Part shown: positions 25,494 through 33,675 of the stretch, piece by piece
How positions within the stretch are numbered: the first letter of the stretch is position 1
Layout of the letters: each line of letters starts with the position of its first letter
From: Actinomadura roseirufa
GTDB lineage: Bacteria; Actinomycetota; Actinomycetes; Streptosporangiales; Streptosporangiaceae
Reading direction: 5' to 3'
Length of the DNA: 42,040 nucleotides
Assembly: GCF_900659635.1 (NCBI RefSeq)
Contig: NZ_CAACVB010000043.1
Location: forward strand, 1 to 42,040
Position numbers and translations under genes: made by a program
The notes under the pieces: generated by a model
Databases searched by the model: none
Told to the model about the DNA's origin: nothing
The model's input: the letters and a program-made list of their open reading frames with translations, nothing else

Positions 25494-25646
25494 TGTCGCG
25501 CGTTCGAGCAGGAGCGGTGCCTCTGACCGGAGGAGGGCCCCATCGTGGTGGGTGCCCTGGAGGGCGAAAGCAGCGTGCTTCCGGGTGGCCATGCCCATGG
25601 ACGGCAGTGGGAGTCGGCATCGCTAGCCTGACTTGGGTGCTGGTGG

Positions 25647-25718
25647 TGGGCGATACTGGGATTGAACCAGTGGCCTCTACCGTGTCAAGGTAGCGCTCTC
25701 CCACTGAGCTAATCGCCC
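25647..25718 (-). tRNA. tRNA-Val (anticodon GAC)
   Basis: The reverse strand folds as a full cloverleaf: acceptor GGGCGAT/ATCGCCC, D-arm AGCTCAGTGGGAGAGC, anticodon stem CTACC/GGTAG around TTGACAC, and a T-arm with GGTTCAATCC. CCA is encoded in the DNA (25644-25646). It is the distal member of a Gly-Cys-Val array, and its 3' end faces the second biosynthetic cluster. Confidence 0.96.
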
Positions 25719-25744
25719 TTGCGCGTTCCGGCGCGTGAACCGTG

Positions 25745-25815
25745 AGGTGGAGACGGGATTCGAACCCGTGTTCACGGCTTTGCAGGCCGTTGCCTCGCCT
25801 CTCGGCCACTCCACC
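25745..25815 (-). tRNA. tRNA-Cys (anticodon GCA)
   Basis: Reverse-strand cloverleaf with acceptor GGTGGAG/CTCCACC, anticodon loop CTGCAAA, and the T-arm ACGGGTTCGAATCCCGT. No CCA is encoded. It lies in the middle of the array, 24 nt from tRNA-Gly. Confidence 0.96.
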
Positions 25816-25839
25816 AGAGCGAGGCACTGAGCCTCTCAG

Positions 25840-25912
25840 AGCGGACGACGGGATTCGAACCCGCGACCCTCACCTTGGCAAGGTGATGCTCTACCAACTG
25901 AGCCACGTCCGC
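25840..25912 (-). tRNA. tRNA-Gly (anticodon GCC)
   Basis: Reverse-strand cloverleaf: acceptor GCGGACG with its complement, D-arm GGCTCAGTTGGTAGAGC, anticodon loop TTGCCAA, and T-arm GCGGGTTCGAATCCCG. No CCA is encoded. First gene of the Gly-Cys-Val array, an order common in actinomycetes. Confidence 0.96.
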
Positions 25913-25952
25913 GTGTCCTCCCGGGGTCCGCCCCGGGGGCACATCAATAACT

Positions 25953-27014
25953 CTAGCGGAAACCCTGAGTGCTCGCGTAGGTCGCGGCATCGGAGCCGGT
26001 GGTCTCGGAGCCCTCCAGTTCGGAGCCCGCCGGCTCGGAGTCCGCCGCCTTGGAGCCGGTGGGCTCGCCGTCGGTGGACTCGGCGTGCAGGGAGTTCCAG
26101 AAGGCGAGCTCGCTGTCCTCCTCCAGGTGCGCGATGCGTCCCCAGAACTCGCGGTCCTCGGCGGCGTGGGCGGCGGCGAGGGAGACCGCGGGCATGATCG
26201 TGGTCCCGGCGTCGGCGGCGTCGAGGTCGGCGGGGGTGACGTCCGCGGGCAGGGCCGCCGGGGTGGCGGGACGGTGGTGCTTGCCGCGCTTGCGGACGCG
26301 GATGGGCGGCGCGGTGGGGGCCTTGGCGGCCGCGGCGCGGCCGGCGGCGAGGGCGACGGTGCCGCACAGGACGAACGCGAGGATGCCGCCGAGGACGGCC
26401 TCCTGGGCGGGCACGTGCTCGGGGGCGGCGTGCTCCTGCTCGCGGGCGTGCCCGGTGGCGGGCGCGGCCGCGGTCGTGGCGGGCGCGCCGACCTTGTCGA
26501 CGGTGGGGGCGGGGGAGGCGTGCCGGGGGGCGTACTTCACCTCGGCCGTCTTGATCTTGCCGGGGTAGCCGAAGCCGACCACGGCGTCCAGGTCGCGGGT
26601 CTTGCGGGTCAGCTTGTCGCCGTCGGCGTTGCCCTCGATGGTGTGCAGGGTCTTGCCGTCGACCGACTCGACGAGGCCGACGTGGTCGATCTGGTCGGGG
26701 TCGCCGGAGCCGCTCCAGTCGTAGAAGACGAGGGCCCCCGGCTCGGGGGTGGTCCCCCAGGCGTCGTGCTCGCGGAACCACTTCGCGTGCTCGATCGTGG
26801 AGGCGAACTGCCCGGCCTGCTCGGTGACGCCCGCCTTCTGGGCGGCCCAGGCCAGGAACATGTCGCACCAGGGGGCCGTCTTGAAGTAGTCGTCGTGGTC
26901 GCCGTCGATGTTCGTGGCGTACCAGTCGCCGAACTTGGTGTAGCCATCGCCCTTCTCGGTGTAGCCGAGCTGGGCCTTGGCCACGTCGAGCAGCTTCTTG
27001 CCGATGGGGTCCAT
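25953..27014 (-). CDS. CHAP-domain cell-wall hydrolase-like protein with internal membrane helix
   Basis: Cysteine hydrolase/amidase of the CHAP type (353 aa). Catalytic residues are visible as Cys50 (APWCDMFLAW), His111 (QIDHVGLVES) and the IEGN motif near 127-129. A Pro/Ala linker follows, then one membrane helix at about 206-229 (AVLGGILAFVLCGTVALAAG), a very basic stretch (RVRKRGKHHRP) and a tail of repeated G-S-E/D units (EPTGSKAADSEPAGSELEGSETTGS). No N-terminal signal peptide is present, so how the catalytic domain leaves the cell, if it does, is unclear. ATG 27014 is 4-5 nt behind AGGGAG; a TTG at 27017 is an alternative. Peptidoglycan amidase or endopeptidase is the likely activity. 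Confidence 0.8.
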   Translation of the reverse strand: MDPIGKKLLDVAKAQLGYTEKGDGYTKFGDWYATNIDGDHDDYFKTAPWCDMFLAWAAQKAGVTEQAGQFASTIEHAKWFREHDAWGTTPEPGALVFYDWSGSGDPDQIDHVGLVESVDGKTLHTIEGNADGDKLTRKTRDLDAVVGFGYPGKIKTAEVKYAPRHASPAPTVDKVGAPATTAAAPATGHAREQEHAAPEHVPAQEAVLGGILAFVLCGTVALAAGRAAAAKAPTAPPIRVRKRGKHHRPATPAALPADVTPADLDAADAGTTIMPAVSLAAAHAAEDREFWGRIAHLEEDSELAFWNSLHAESTDGEPTGSKAADSEPAGSELEGSETTGSDAATYASTQGFR

Positions 27015-27020
27015 CAAACT

Positions 27021-27069
27021 CCCTGCCGCCTGGCTCGTTCGGGCAGGGGGCGCCCGACCGGTCGACCGG
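27021..27069 (-). promoter_or_regulatory. Leader hairpin covering the CHAP ribosome site, plus 12-bp palindrome
   Basis: CCCTGCC (27042-27048 read on the minus strand) can pair with GGCAGGG (27021-27027), which contains part of the AGGGAG ribosome site of the CHAP gene. Just upstream is the perfect palindrome CCGGTCGACCGG (27058-27069). The first could limit translation; the second could be an operator. Confidence 0.35.
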
Positions 27070-27157
27070 AACCACTAGGTCACGTTCCAATCTCGACGGA
27101 ATTTAGCCGAGGTAAAGAGGAGGCGGCAAGCCGGACCGGAAAAGCGGTCAAAACTGG

Positions 27158-27964
27158 CTATGAGAAGTAGCCCCGGGGGAGGACGGCGACCGGGCACGGC
27201 ACGGCCCGCAGGACCTTCAGCGCGACCTCGCCGAGGAACACCCGGTGCGCGGCGGCGTCCTCGCTGGACGCGCAGACGAGGAGCTCGCCGTCGGCCCAGT
27301 CCACGTCGGTGAGCGCGCCGGCGACGTCGTCGCCCTCGGCGAGCTCGGCGGTGACCTCCTCGGGGACGAGGTCGGCGGAGTCCTGGGCCAGCCGGAGGGC
27401 CAGCGCGAGGTCGTCGCGGAGCCGTTCGGCGGCGACGTCCCCGACGGCGAGGGTGACCAGCCGCAGCGGCACGTCGAGCCGCTCGGCCGCCTGCGCGGCG
27501 CGGATCACCGCCTCGTCGCACTGCGGGCGGCGGACGTACATGACGGTGATCCGGTCGAGGTCGCCCGGCGGGACGTACCCGGCGGGGGCGAGCATCACGG
27601 CCTCGGTCGCCGAGTGCAGCAGGTGGTCGCCGGCGGCGCCGACGGAGATACGGCCGCGGGCGCCGCCGTCGGGCGAGCCGACGACGATGAGGTCGGCGCC
27701 GATCCGGCTGGCCAGCAGGGTGAGCCCGCGGCCGACGCTGCGCCCCTCCTGGACGATCAGGTCGGCGGGCCGGCCGTCCAGGAACGCGGCGGCCTGCTCG
27801 AGCAGCGTGCGCGCCTCGCCCTCGGCGGCCGGCATGTCCGGCGGGTGCACGGTGGCCACGCTCAGCCGTCCCCCGGTGAGCCCGGCGATGGCGCGGGCCA
27901 GCTCCAGGGCCTCCCGGCCGCCCGCGCCGGGGGCGTATCCGGCCAGGACGTGTTCTCCGATCAT
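27158..27964 (-). CDS. Universal stress protein, tandem UspA domains
   Basis: Cytoplasmic nucleotide-binding stress protein (268 aa) with two UspA units. The first (1-145) contains the clear ATP-binding signature LIVVGSPDGGARGRISVGAAGDHLLHSATEAVMLAP; the second (about 150-268) ends VFLGEVALKVLRAVPCPVAVLP, which is more degenerate and lacks the GxxGS loop. The ATG at 27964 gives MIGEHVLAGYAPG; an ATG 12 nt upstream is possible. It lies 56 nt downstream of a LysR gene in the same direction, without obvious coupling. Confidence 0.88.
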   Translation of the reverse strand: MIGEHVLAGYAPGAGGREALELARAIAGLTGGRLSVATVHPPDMPAAEGEARTLLEQAAAFLDGRPADLIVQEGRSVGRGLTLLASRIGADLIVVGSPDGGARGRISVGAAGDHLLHSATEAVMLAPAGYVPPGDLDRITVMYVRRPQCDEAVIRAAQAAERLDVPLRLVTLAVGDVAAERLRDDLALALRLAQDSADLVPEEVTAELAEGDDVAGALTDVDWADGELLVCASSEDAAAHRVFLGEVALKVLRAVPCPVAVLPRGYFS

Positions 27965-28020
27965 GCCCCGGAGCATTCCCCGGAACCGGCGGCCGGACGC
28001 GTCCGGCGGGGGGCGCGGGG

Positions 28021-28944
28021 TCAGTCGAGGGGGCGGCCCTGGCGGGTGAGCCCGAGCAGCTCGCGGGCGGGGCCGGCGGGACGGTGGCCGGCGGGCCACA
28101 CGGCGCGCAGCGGGCGGGACAGGTCCAGCTCCGGGACGGGGACGGCGATGAGCCGCCCGCCGGCCAGCTCGTCGGTGACGGCGAGGTCGCTGACGACGAC
28201 GGGGCCGGCGCCGGACACGGCGGCGGCCTTGAGGGCGGTGGTGGAGGCCAGTTGCAGGAGCGGCGCCGCCGTCCCGCCGTGGGCGGCCAGCGCGCGGTCG
28301 AGGACCTCGCGGGTGCCCGATCCCTCCTCGCGGAGGACGAGCGGGGTCCCGGCCAGCTCGCCGGCGGTCACCCCCGAGCGCCGCCGCGCCCACGGGTGCG
28401 CGGGCGACACGACGACGACCAGCCGGTCGGCGGCGACGACCGTCCCGTGGAGGCCCGCCGGGGTCCGGACGCCCTCCACGAACCCGAGGTCGGCCTCCCC
28501 GTCGCGGACCTGCTCGGCGACGGCCGTGGAGTTGGCGGTGCGAAGCGTCACCGCCACGTCCGGGTGGACGCCCTTCAGGGCGACCAGCCAGCCCGGCATC
28601 AGGTACTCGGCGACGGTCAGGCTCGCCACGACGCGCAGCCGCCCGTCGCGCCGCTCGCGCAGCGCGGCCAGGCCCGCGTCGAGGGCCTCGGCGGCGTCGA
28701 GCACCTGGCGGGCCCACTCGGCGACCAGCGCCCCGGCCTCGGTGGGCCGGGAGCCGCGCGGGGACCGTTCGAGCAGCGCGACCCCGGCCAGCCGCTCCAT
28801 GGAGCGGACGCGCGCGCTCGCGGCCGGCTGGGTGACCCCGAGCTCGGCGGCGGCGCGCCCGACGCTGCCCAGCCGGACGATCGCGAGCAGCAGTTCAAGG
28901 GCGCCGAGCTCGGGCACGCGTCTGGAGACGGACATGTCGCCCAT
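28021..28944 (-). CDS. LysR family regulator of the adjacent TDT transporter
   Basis: LysR-type activator (307 aa from 28944). The N-terminal winged helix is ELLLAIVRLGSVGRAAAELGVTQPAASARVRSMERLAGVALLER, followed by the periplasmic-binding-like effector domain (RLRVVASLTVAEYLMPGWL; VVVVSPAHPWARR; LREEGSGTREVL). Two close starts exist, 28944 (MGDMSVSRR) and 28935 (MSVSRR); I list the longer. It is transcribed away from a TDT transporter gene with a long palindrome between them, the classic LysR divergent arrangement, so it probably controls both itself and the transporter in response to a small ligand. Confidence 0.92.
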   Translation of the reverse strand: MGDMSVSRRVPELGALELLLAIVRLGSVGRAAAELGVTQPAASARVRSMERLAGVALLERSPRGSRPTEAGALVAEWARQVLDAAEALDAGLAALRERRDGRLRVVASLTVAEYLMPGWLVALKGVHPDVAVTLRTANSTAVAEQVRDGEADLGFVEGVRTPAGLHGTVVAADRLVVVVSPAHPWARRRSGVTAGELAGTPLVLREEGSGTREVLDRALAAHGGTAAPLLQLASTTALKAAAVSGAGPVVVSDLAVTDELAGGRLIAVPVPELDLSRPLRAVWPAGHRPAGPARELLGLTRQGRPLD

Positions 28945-28945
28945 C

Positions 28946-28981
28946 CTATGTCGGTCATAAGGCCGTCTTATGGGTCCATAG
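28946..28981. promoter_or_regulatory. Nested palindromic LysR operator
   Basis: Inner dyad CATAAG-N5-CTTATG (28956-28972) fits the T-N11-A LysR box. An outer pair CTATG (28946-28950) and CATAG (28977-28981) is centred within half a base of the same point. It lies between the divergent LysR and transporter starts. Confidence 0.7.
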
Positions 28982-29029
28982 CCAGATGGGCGCTTCCGGA
29001 GGCTCCGGGCGGGACGGACACTGGGCGGC

Positions 29030-30235
29030 ATGGGTCTCCTCTCCGTCCCCGGCCGAGGCACCGTCCTGGGCGCCCTCGAACGTCCGGCGGACCTGTTCCG
29101 CCACCTCGGGCCCCAGTGGTACGCGGCCGTCATGGGCACCGCGATCGTGGCGAACGGCGCCGACGCGCTCCCGCTGAGCGTCCCGGGGCTGCACTCGTTC
29201 GCGCTCGCCGTGTGGGCGCTCTCGCTCGGGATGCTGAGCGCGCTGATGGCGGCCCGCGCCGTCCACGTCTCCCGGCACCGGGACGTGTGGAGCGCGCAAC
29301 TCCTGGAGAATCCCGCCACGGCCGTCTTCTACGGCTGCCCGCCGATGGCGATGCTCTCGGTCGGGTACGGGACGCTCGAGCTGGGCCCGGAGGTGCTCGG
29401 CACGCGGGCGGCGGTCACGCTCGACGCCGTCCTCTGGTCCGCTGGAACGCTCTACGCGCTGCTCGTCGCGTTCGGCGTCCCCTGCCTCATGATCACCCGG
29501 TACCGGCTGGAGCCGCACGCTGCGGACCCGACCTGGCTGCTGCCGGTCGTCGCGCCGATGGTCGCCGCGGCGTTCGGCCCGGCCCTCGTCCCGCACCTGC
29601 CGCCCGGACAGCCGAGGGAGACACTGCTGTACGGCTGCTACGCCATGTTCGGCGTGAGCCTGCTCGCCACGCTGGTGCTGCTGCCGGGGATCTGGAGCAG
29701 GCTGGCCGGCGGCGCGCCGTCGCCGGCCGCGCTCACCCCGACGCTGTTCCTCGTCCTCGGACCGCTCGGCCAGTCGACGACCGCGGTCGTGCGGCTCGCC
29801 GCGGTGGCGCGGGAGGCGGCGCCGGAGTACGCCACCGCGATGCGGGCGTTCGCGGTGCTGTACGGCGCGCCGATCATGGGGTTCGCGCTGCTGTGGCTGG
29901 CGGTCGCGGCGACGGCGAACATGCGGGCGCTGCGCGGCGGGATGGGCTTCGCGATGACGTGGTGGGGGTTCACCTTCCCGGTCGGCACGTGCGTGACCGG
30001 CGCGTCCGGCCTCGAGCGGGTCACCGGGCTCTACGCGCTGACCGGCGTGGCGGTGCTGCTCTACCTGCTGCTGGTCACGGCCTGGGCGGTCGCGGGGTTC
30101 CACACCCTGCGCGGGGCGGTGAGCGGCAGGCTGTTCCTGCCGCCGGCGCCGCCCGGGGTGCCCGCTCCGGCTCCCGTCCCCGCCACCGCGCCGTCCCGGC
30201 GTGTTCGCGGATCCGCGTCCCGCCGCGGCGCCTAG
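29030..30235 (+). CDS. TDT (TehA-like) transporter
   Basis: Integral membrane protein (401 aa) with about ten hydrophobic helices, of the tellurite-resistance/dicarboxylate transporter family that also includes bacterial TehA, sulfite exporter Ssu1 and SLAC1-type anion channels. Family marks are FRHLGPQWYAAVMGTAIVANG at the start, PLGQSTTAVVRLA in the middle and GMGFAMTWWGFTFPVGT near residue 305. A Pro/Ala-rich cytoplasmic tail ends the protein. The substrate (sulfite, dicarboxylate or another anion) is not readable. LysR-TDT pairs are frequent in actinobacteria. The stop shares the tetranucleotide CTAG with the convergent permease. Confidence 0.9.
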   Translation: MGLLSVPGRGTVLGALERPADLFRHLGPQWYAAVMGTAIVANGADALPLSVPGLHSFALAVWALSLGMLSALMAARAVHVSRHRDVWSAQLLENPATAVFYGCPPMAMLSVGYGTLELGPEVLGTRAAVTLDAVLWSAGTLYALLVAFGVPCLMITRYRLEPHAADPTWLLPVVAPMVAAAFGPALVPHLPPGQPRETLLYGCYAMFGVSLLATLVLLPGIWSRLAGGAPSPAALTPTLFLVLGPLGQSTTAVVRLAAVAREAAPEYATAMRAFAVLYGAPIMGFALLWLAVAATANMRALRGGMGFAMTWWGFTFPVGTCVTGASGLERVTGLYALTGVAVLLYLLLVTAWAVAGFHTLRGAVSGRLFLPPAPPGVPAPAPVPATAPSRRVRGSASRRGA

Positions 30236-31140
30236 CTGCGGGACGCCGCGAGTTCCTCGCCGGTCCGCTCGGCCTCGGGGGGTGTCAGGTTGCCGTACCA
30301 GGCGACCGCCACGGCCCCCGCCACGGCCAGGACGAACCCGCCGGCCGCCAGCCACGCGTAGCCGGGCCGGGAGGCGTCGCCGAGCCACAGCACCCCGAGG
30401 GCGCCGGGGACGACCGTCTCGCCGACGACCAGCGCCGCCGTCGCGCCGTTGATCGAGCCGATCTGCAGCGCGACCGTGTGGAAGTACATGCCGCCGATGC
30501 CCGCGAGGGCGATCGCGTAGAGGGCGGGGTCGCCGAGCAGGTCGCCGAGGCCGAACGGGGTGACGCCGTTCAGCATGCGGACGCCGACGCCGACCGCGCC
30601 GAACCCGAGCCCCGACAGCAGCCCCGCCGGGATCGCCGCGCGCGGCCCGAGCATCCGGACGGCCAGCAGCCCCGCCCCGACCAGCACCACCGACACCGCG
30701 AGCAGGCCCCAGTGCGCGGCCATCGCGACGCGGCCGTCGCCCTCGTGCCCCGCGGCGCCCGCGAGCATGACCAGCGCCACGCACACCACGCCCACCGACA
30801 CCCACTCGGGCCGCACGAGCCGCACCCCGAGCACCCAGATGCCGAGCACGGCCGTGACCACCAGGTTCGCGCTGATGACCGTCTGGGACAGGAAGAGCGG
30901 CAGCAGCCTGGCCGCCAGCGCGCCGAGCGCGAAGCCCACCGCGTCGAGGACCGTGCCGACGATGAACTCCCACGTCACGACGGCCTTGGCCGTGGACGAC
31001 AGGCTGGGGCCGCCGTATCCGGTGGTCGTGGACCGGGCCGCCTCCCGCTCGGCGGAGCGCCGCGCCCCGAGCGCCTGCAGCACCGACCCCGTCCCGTAGC
31101 AGGCGGAGGCCGCCACCGCCGTCACCAGCCCGATGAACAC
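30232..31140 (-). CDS. DMT superfamily permease (EamA-like)
   Basis: Ten-helix membrane protein (302 aa from GTG 31140) resembling drug/metabolite transporters: FIGLVTAVAASACYGTGSVLQALGARR opens the first repeat, and LSQTVISANLVVTAVLGIWVLGVRL, PAGLLSGLGFGAVGVGVRML and ATAALVVGETVVPGALGVLWLGD mark later helices. It ends in a short charged tail. The GTG at 31140 lies behind a G-rich GGGGA tract; the open frame reaches 31347, but the extra residues are basic, not conserved in type, and overlap the next gene's upstream region. Substrate unknown. Confidence 0.83.
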   Translation of the reverse strand: MFIGLVTAVAASACYGTGSVLQALGARRSAEREAARSTTTGYGGPSLSSTAKAVVTWEFIVGTVLDAVGFALGALAARLLPLFLSQTVISANLVVTAVLGIWVLGVRLVRPEWVSVGVVCVALVMLAGAAGHEGDGRVAMAAHWGLLAVSVVLVGAGLLAVRMLGPRAAIPAGLLSGLGFGAVGVGVRMLNGVTPFGLGDLLGDPALYAIALAGIGGMYFHTVALQIGSINGATAALVVGETVVPGALGVLWLGDASRPGYAWLAAGGFVLAVAGAVAVAWYGNLTPPEAERTGEELAASRS

Positions 31141-31319
31141 CGCGCCCCCGTCCCCTGCCGCCGTTTCGCCGCCCGCCGGTGAGTCAAGATCCGGCAAAGT
31201 CCGATACCGGGTCAGACGCTCGACATGTCCGGATAGTTGCCGCCGCGGAGCCTTCCTACCCCGGGCGGCGCTTTCCGGTTGGCCCGAAACCGGTACCGGC
31301 GCCGTCGCGTCCGACGTGT

Positions 31320-33101
31320 ATGAGCGAGTGCGGGACGGACGCGGCACGGCTGACGCGGATGGCGGCGAAGCTGGCCGCGCTGCGGGAGAAGTCCCTGGTG
31401 GAGGCCACCGGCCCGGTCCTGCCCGAAGCGCTGGTCGCGGCCTTCGAGGAGGACAACGGGATCCGGCTGCCGGAGGGGTACCGCCTCTTCCTGACGACGG
31501 TCGGGAACGGCGGACCGGGGCCCTACAAGGGGTTGGAGGCCCTAGACCCGTACCTGCGCGACCGGCAGCTCACAGGTGCCTTCCCCTATGGCCCGGACGA
31601 TCTCACGGGTGCGTTCACCATAGAAATGTCTGGCTGGTCGTACTGGAACTACTACCGGGGGACGATCCCGCTCGCCCGCCACAAAAGTGTCGAGTGGGCC
31701 TACCACGAGACCGCCGAACCGGTGTCGCTGCTGGTGGTGTCCGGCCCGGCGCGCGGTCGTGTGGTCATGGTCGATGACCGCCGCGAGTACTTCCCGCCCG
31801 TCTTCCATCCGGCGCGCGACTTCCTCGCCTGGTACGAGGAGTGGCTGGACGACCGGGCCGTGGGCGCGTCCAGCCGCGCGTCCGACTTCGGCAGACCCGG
31901 CTGGTCGGCGGCGACCGTCCGGGACCACCCCGACCCCGAGGAGGCCGTCTGGGCGGCCCGCATGCTCGCCGCGCGCGTCGGCCGCTGGGACTGGCCCGAG
32001 GCGACGCCGGAGATGTGCGAAACGCTGGTGGAGGCCGCGACGGGCGCCTCCTCGCCCCGTGCCCGCGCCGCCGCGGCCTGGGCCCTGCACCACGTCCGCC
32101 GCGACGCCGGCCCGTTCGCGCTGCCGCTGCTGGAGGCCCCCGACCCGGAGGTCAGACGCGAGGCGATCATGGCCGTCCGGTGGTCGGGGGCCGTGGGGGA
32201 GGAGGCCGTGCGCGCGGCGCTCCGGCCCCTCCTGGACGATCCCGACCCCGTGATCCGCGCTGCGGTGGCGCCCGTCCTGACCGGCCGGGACGGGCATGCC
32301 GAGGCGGTGCTGCGCGCGCTGCTCCTCGATCCCGACCCGCGCGCCCGCCTCGCGGGGCTCGGCGGGTTCCCGTCCGTGATGTACCGGGCGCCGGAACACC
32401 GGCGGGGCCCGCTGACGACGGCCGCTCGGGCGCTGCTGCGCGACCCCGGGGAGGACGTCCGCGCCCGCGCCGTGGTCGCCCTGGACGCCGCCGAGATCCC
32501 CTGGGGCCGGGCGATGCTCGCCGCCGCCGCGCTCACCGATCCCGCCGTGACCGTGCGGCGGGAGGCCGCGCGGCGGCTGCTGCGTTACGGCGGGCGGTCC
32601 GCGCTGATCTCGCTAGTCCCGGCGCTGCTGGACGACCCGGACTTCCTGATCAGGCACCAGACCTTGGTGCGGCTCGGCCGCGGCTCGTACCGCGACAACA
32701 GGATCCCCGCGCGCTACTGGGACTTCGCCGTGCGGCCCGCCGTCCGCGATCCCGATCCGGAGACGGCGAGGGCGGCGCTGGAGGCGCTCGTCCTCGCCGG
32801 GCGGCCGCCCGCCGAGGAGGCGTGGGCGACGCTGCTGACGTCCCCGGCCCGGACGACGCGCCGCCGCGCGCTGGCGCTCACCCGCGACATCGAGCCTGAC
32901 CCCGGCGGCCCCGTGCACGCGATCCTCCACGACACCCTGCGCCACGCCGACCTGGGCCTGCGGGGGGCGGCGGCGCGGAGCCTGCGGGACGTGTGCTCCG
33001 GCGCGTGCCGTGCCGACCTTGAGGCCCTCCTCGCGGCCGAGGACGACGAGACGGTCCGCTACCGCCTCAACAAGATCATCGAGCGCCTGTCCGGCGGATA
33101 G
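31320..33101 (+). CDS. SUKH (SMI1/KNR4)-HEAT repeat fusion protein
   Basis: Cytoplasmic protein of 593 aa. Residues about 30-175 form a SUKH domain (LPEALVAAFEEDNGIRLPEGYRLFLTTVGNGGPGPYKGL ... HPARDFLAWYEEWLDD is its usual end). From about 195 on, helical HEAT-like repeats run to the C-terminus, seen as a recurring pattern such as LLEAPDPEVRREAIMAV, LLDDPDPVIRAAVAPVL, LLRDPGEDVRARAVVAL. SUKH domains often act as immunity proteins against secreted nuclease or deaminase toxins, though many are general binding domains. No toxin gene is adjacent. The ATG at 31320 gives MSECGTDAARL; there is no good ribosome site. Confidence 0.82.
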   Translation: MSECGTDAARLTRMAAKLAALREKSLVEATGPVLPEALVAAFEEDNGIRLPEGYRLFLTTVGNGGPGPYKGLEALDPYLRDRQLTGAFPYGPDDLTGAFTIEMSGWSYWNYYRGTIPLARHKSVEWAYHETAEPVSLLVVSGPARGRVVMVDDRREYFPPVFHPARDFLAWYEEWLDDRAVGASSRASDFGRPGWSAATVRDHPDPEEAVWAARMLAARVGRWDWPEATPEMCETLVEAATGASSPRARAAAAWALHHVRRDAGPFALPLLEAPDPEVRREAIMAVRWSGAVGEEAVRAALRPLLDDPDPVIRAAVAPVLTGRDGHAEAVLRALLLDPDPRARLAGLGGFPSVMYRAPEHRRGPLTTAARALLRDPGEDVRARAVVALDAAEIPWGRAMLAAAALTDPAVTVRREAARRLLRYGGRSALISLVPALLDDPDFLIRHQTLVRLGRGSYRDNRIPARYWDFAVRPAVRDPDPETARAALEALVLAGRPPAEEAWATLLTSPARTTRRRALALTRDIEPDPGGPVHAILHDTLRHADLGLRGAAARSLRDVCSGACRADLEALLAAEDDETVRYRLNKIIERLSGG

Positions 33102-33150
33102 AGGTGCGCCCCACCGACGGCTCGGCGACTGGTCGGAAACTGCTCGCCGA

Positions 33151-33675
33151 CTATTCGCCGGTGGCGCCGTCCGCCAGCTCGCGCACGACGTCCAGGTGGC
33201 CGAGGTGCCGTGCGTACTCCTGAAGGAGGTGGAACAGGATCCAGACCAGCGTCGGCGCCTCGTCCTGGTCGCCGAACCGGCCGCCGGTGGCGGCCCGGTC
33301 GTCCAGGCCGGCCTCCGCGACGATCCGCCGGGACCGCGCGCAGACGTCCAGGAAGGCGGCCTTCAGTTCCGCGAACGTCTCGTCCGGGGCGACGTACCAG
33401 CGGTCCAGCGGCCCGCGGTCGCCCCACGGCTCGTCCACCGGCTCCGCCGCGAAGCCCCAGCGCAGCCAGCGGATCTCGACATGGGTCAGGTGCTTGAACA
33501 GCTCCAGCGGCGTCCATCCGGACGGCAGGACGCTTTCGCGCAGCCGCTCGTCGGGCAGCCCGTCCAGCTTGCGCAGCAGCGCCTCGCGGTAGAAGTCCAG
33601 GTAGCCGGTCAGCAGCGCGCGCGGGTCGGTGAGCGAGATCGGTGGTTCGGGCGGGGGCTTCACGGGTGTCACCAT
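33151..33675 (-). CDS. DinB-fold protein (DUF664-like)
   Basis: Four-helix bundle protein (174 aa) of the DinB/YfiT superfamily, whose members bind a divalent metal and in actinomycetes often use mycothiol. Candidate metal ligands are in HLTHVEIRW and in HLLQEYARHLGHLDVVREL; WTPLELFKHLTH is a characteristic helix. The ATG at 33675 overlaps the last 7 nt of the upstream lyase-like gene, so both are co-translated. The function could be a thiol transferase or isomerase; no substrate can be assigned. Confidence 0.82.
   Translation of the reverse strand: MVTPVKPPPEPPISLTDPRALLTGYLDFYREALLRKLDGLPDERLRESVLPSGWTPLELFKHLTHVEIRWLRWGFAAEPVDEPWGDRGPLDRWYVAPDETFAELKAAFLDVCARSRRIVAEAGLDDRAATGGRFGDQDEAPTLVWILFHLLQEYARHLGHLDVVRELADGATGE

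Noticed and set aside
25742..26197. Short proteins read through the tRNA array
   Set aside because: They are translations of tRNA genes and of the CHAP antisense strand.
28084..31182. Very long plus-strand open frame over 1000 codons
   Set aside because: Composition is Gly/Arg/Asp-rich shadow coding antisense to LysR and across three real genes; no domain pattern.
33122..33150. TCGGCGA/TCGCCGA inverted repeat as terminator between convergent genes
   Set aside because: Only 7 bp with a 15-nt loop, and it runs up to the DinB stop region; too weak to call.
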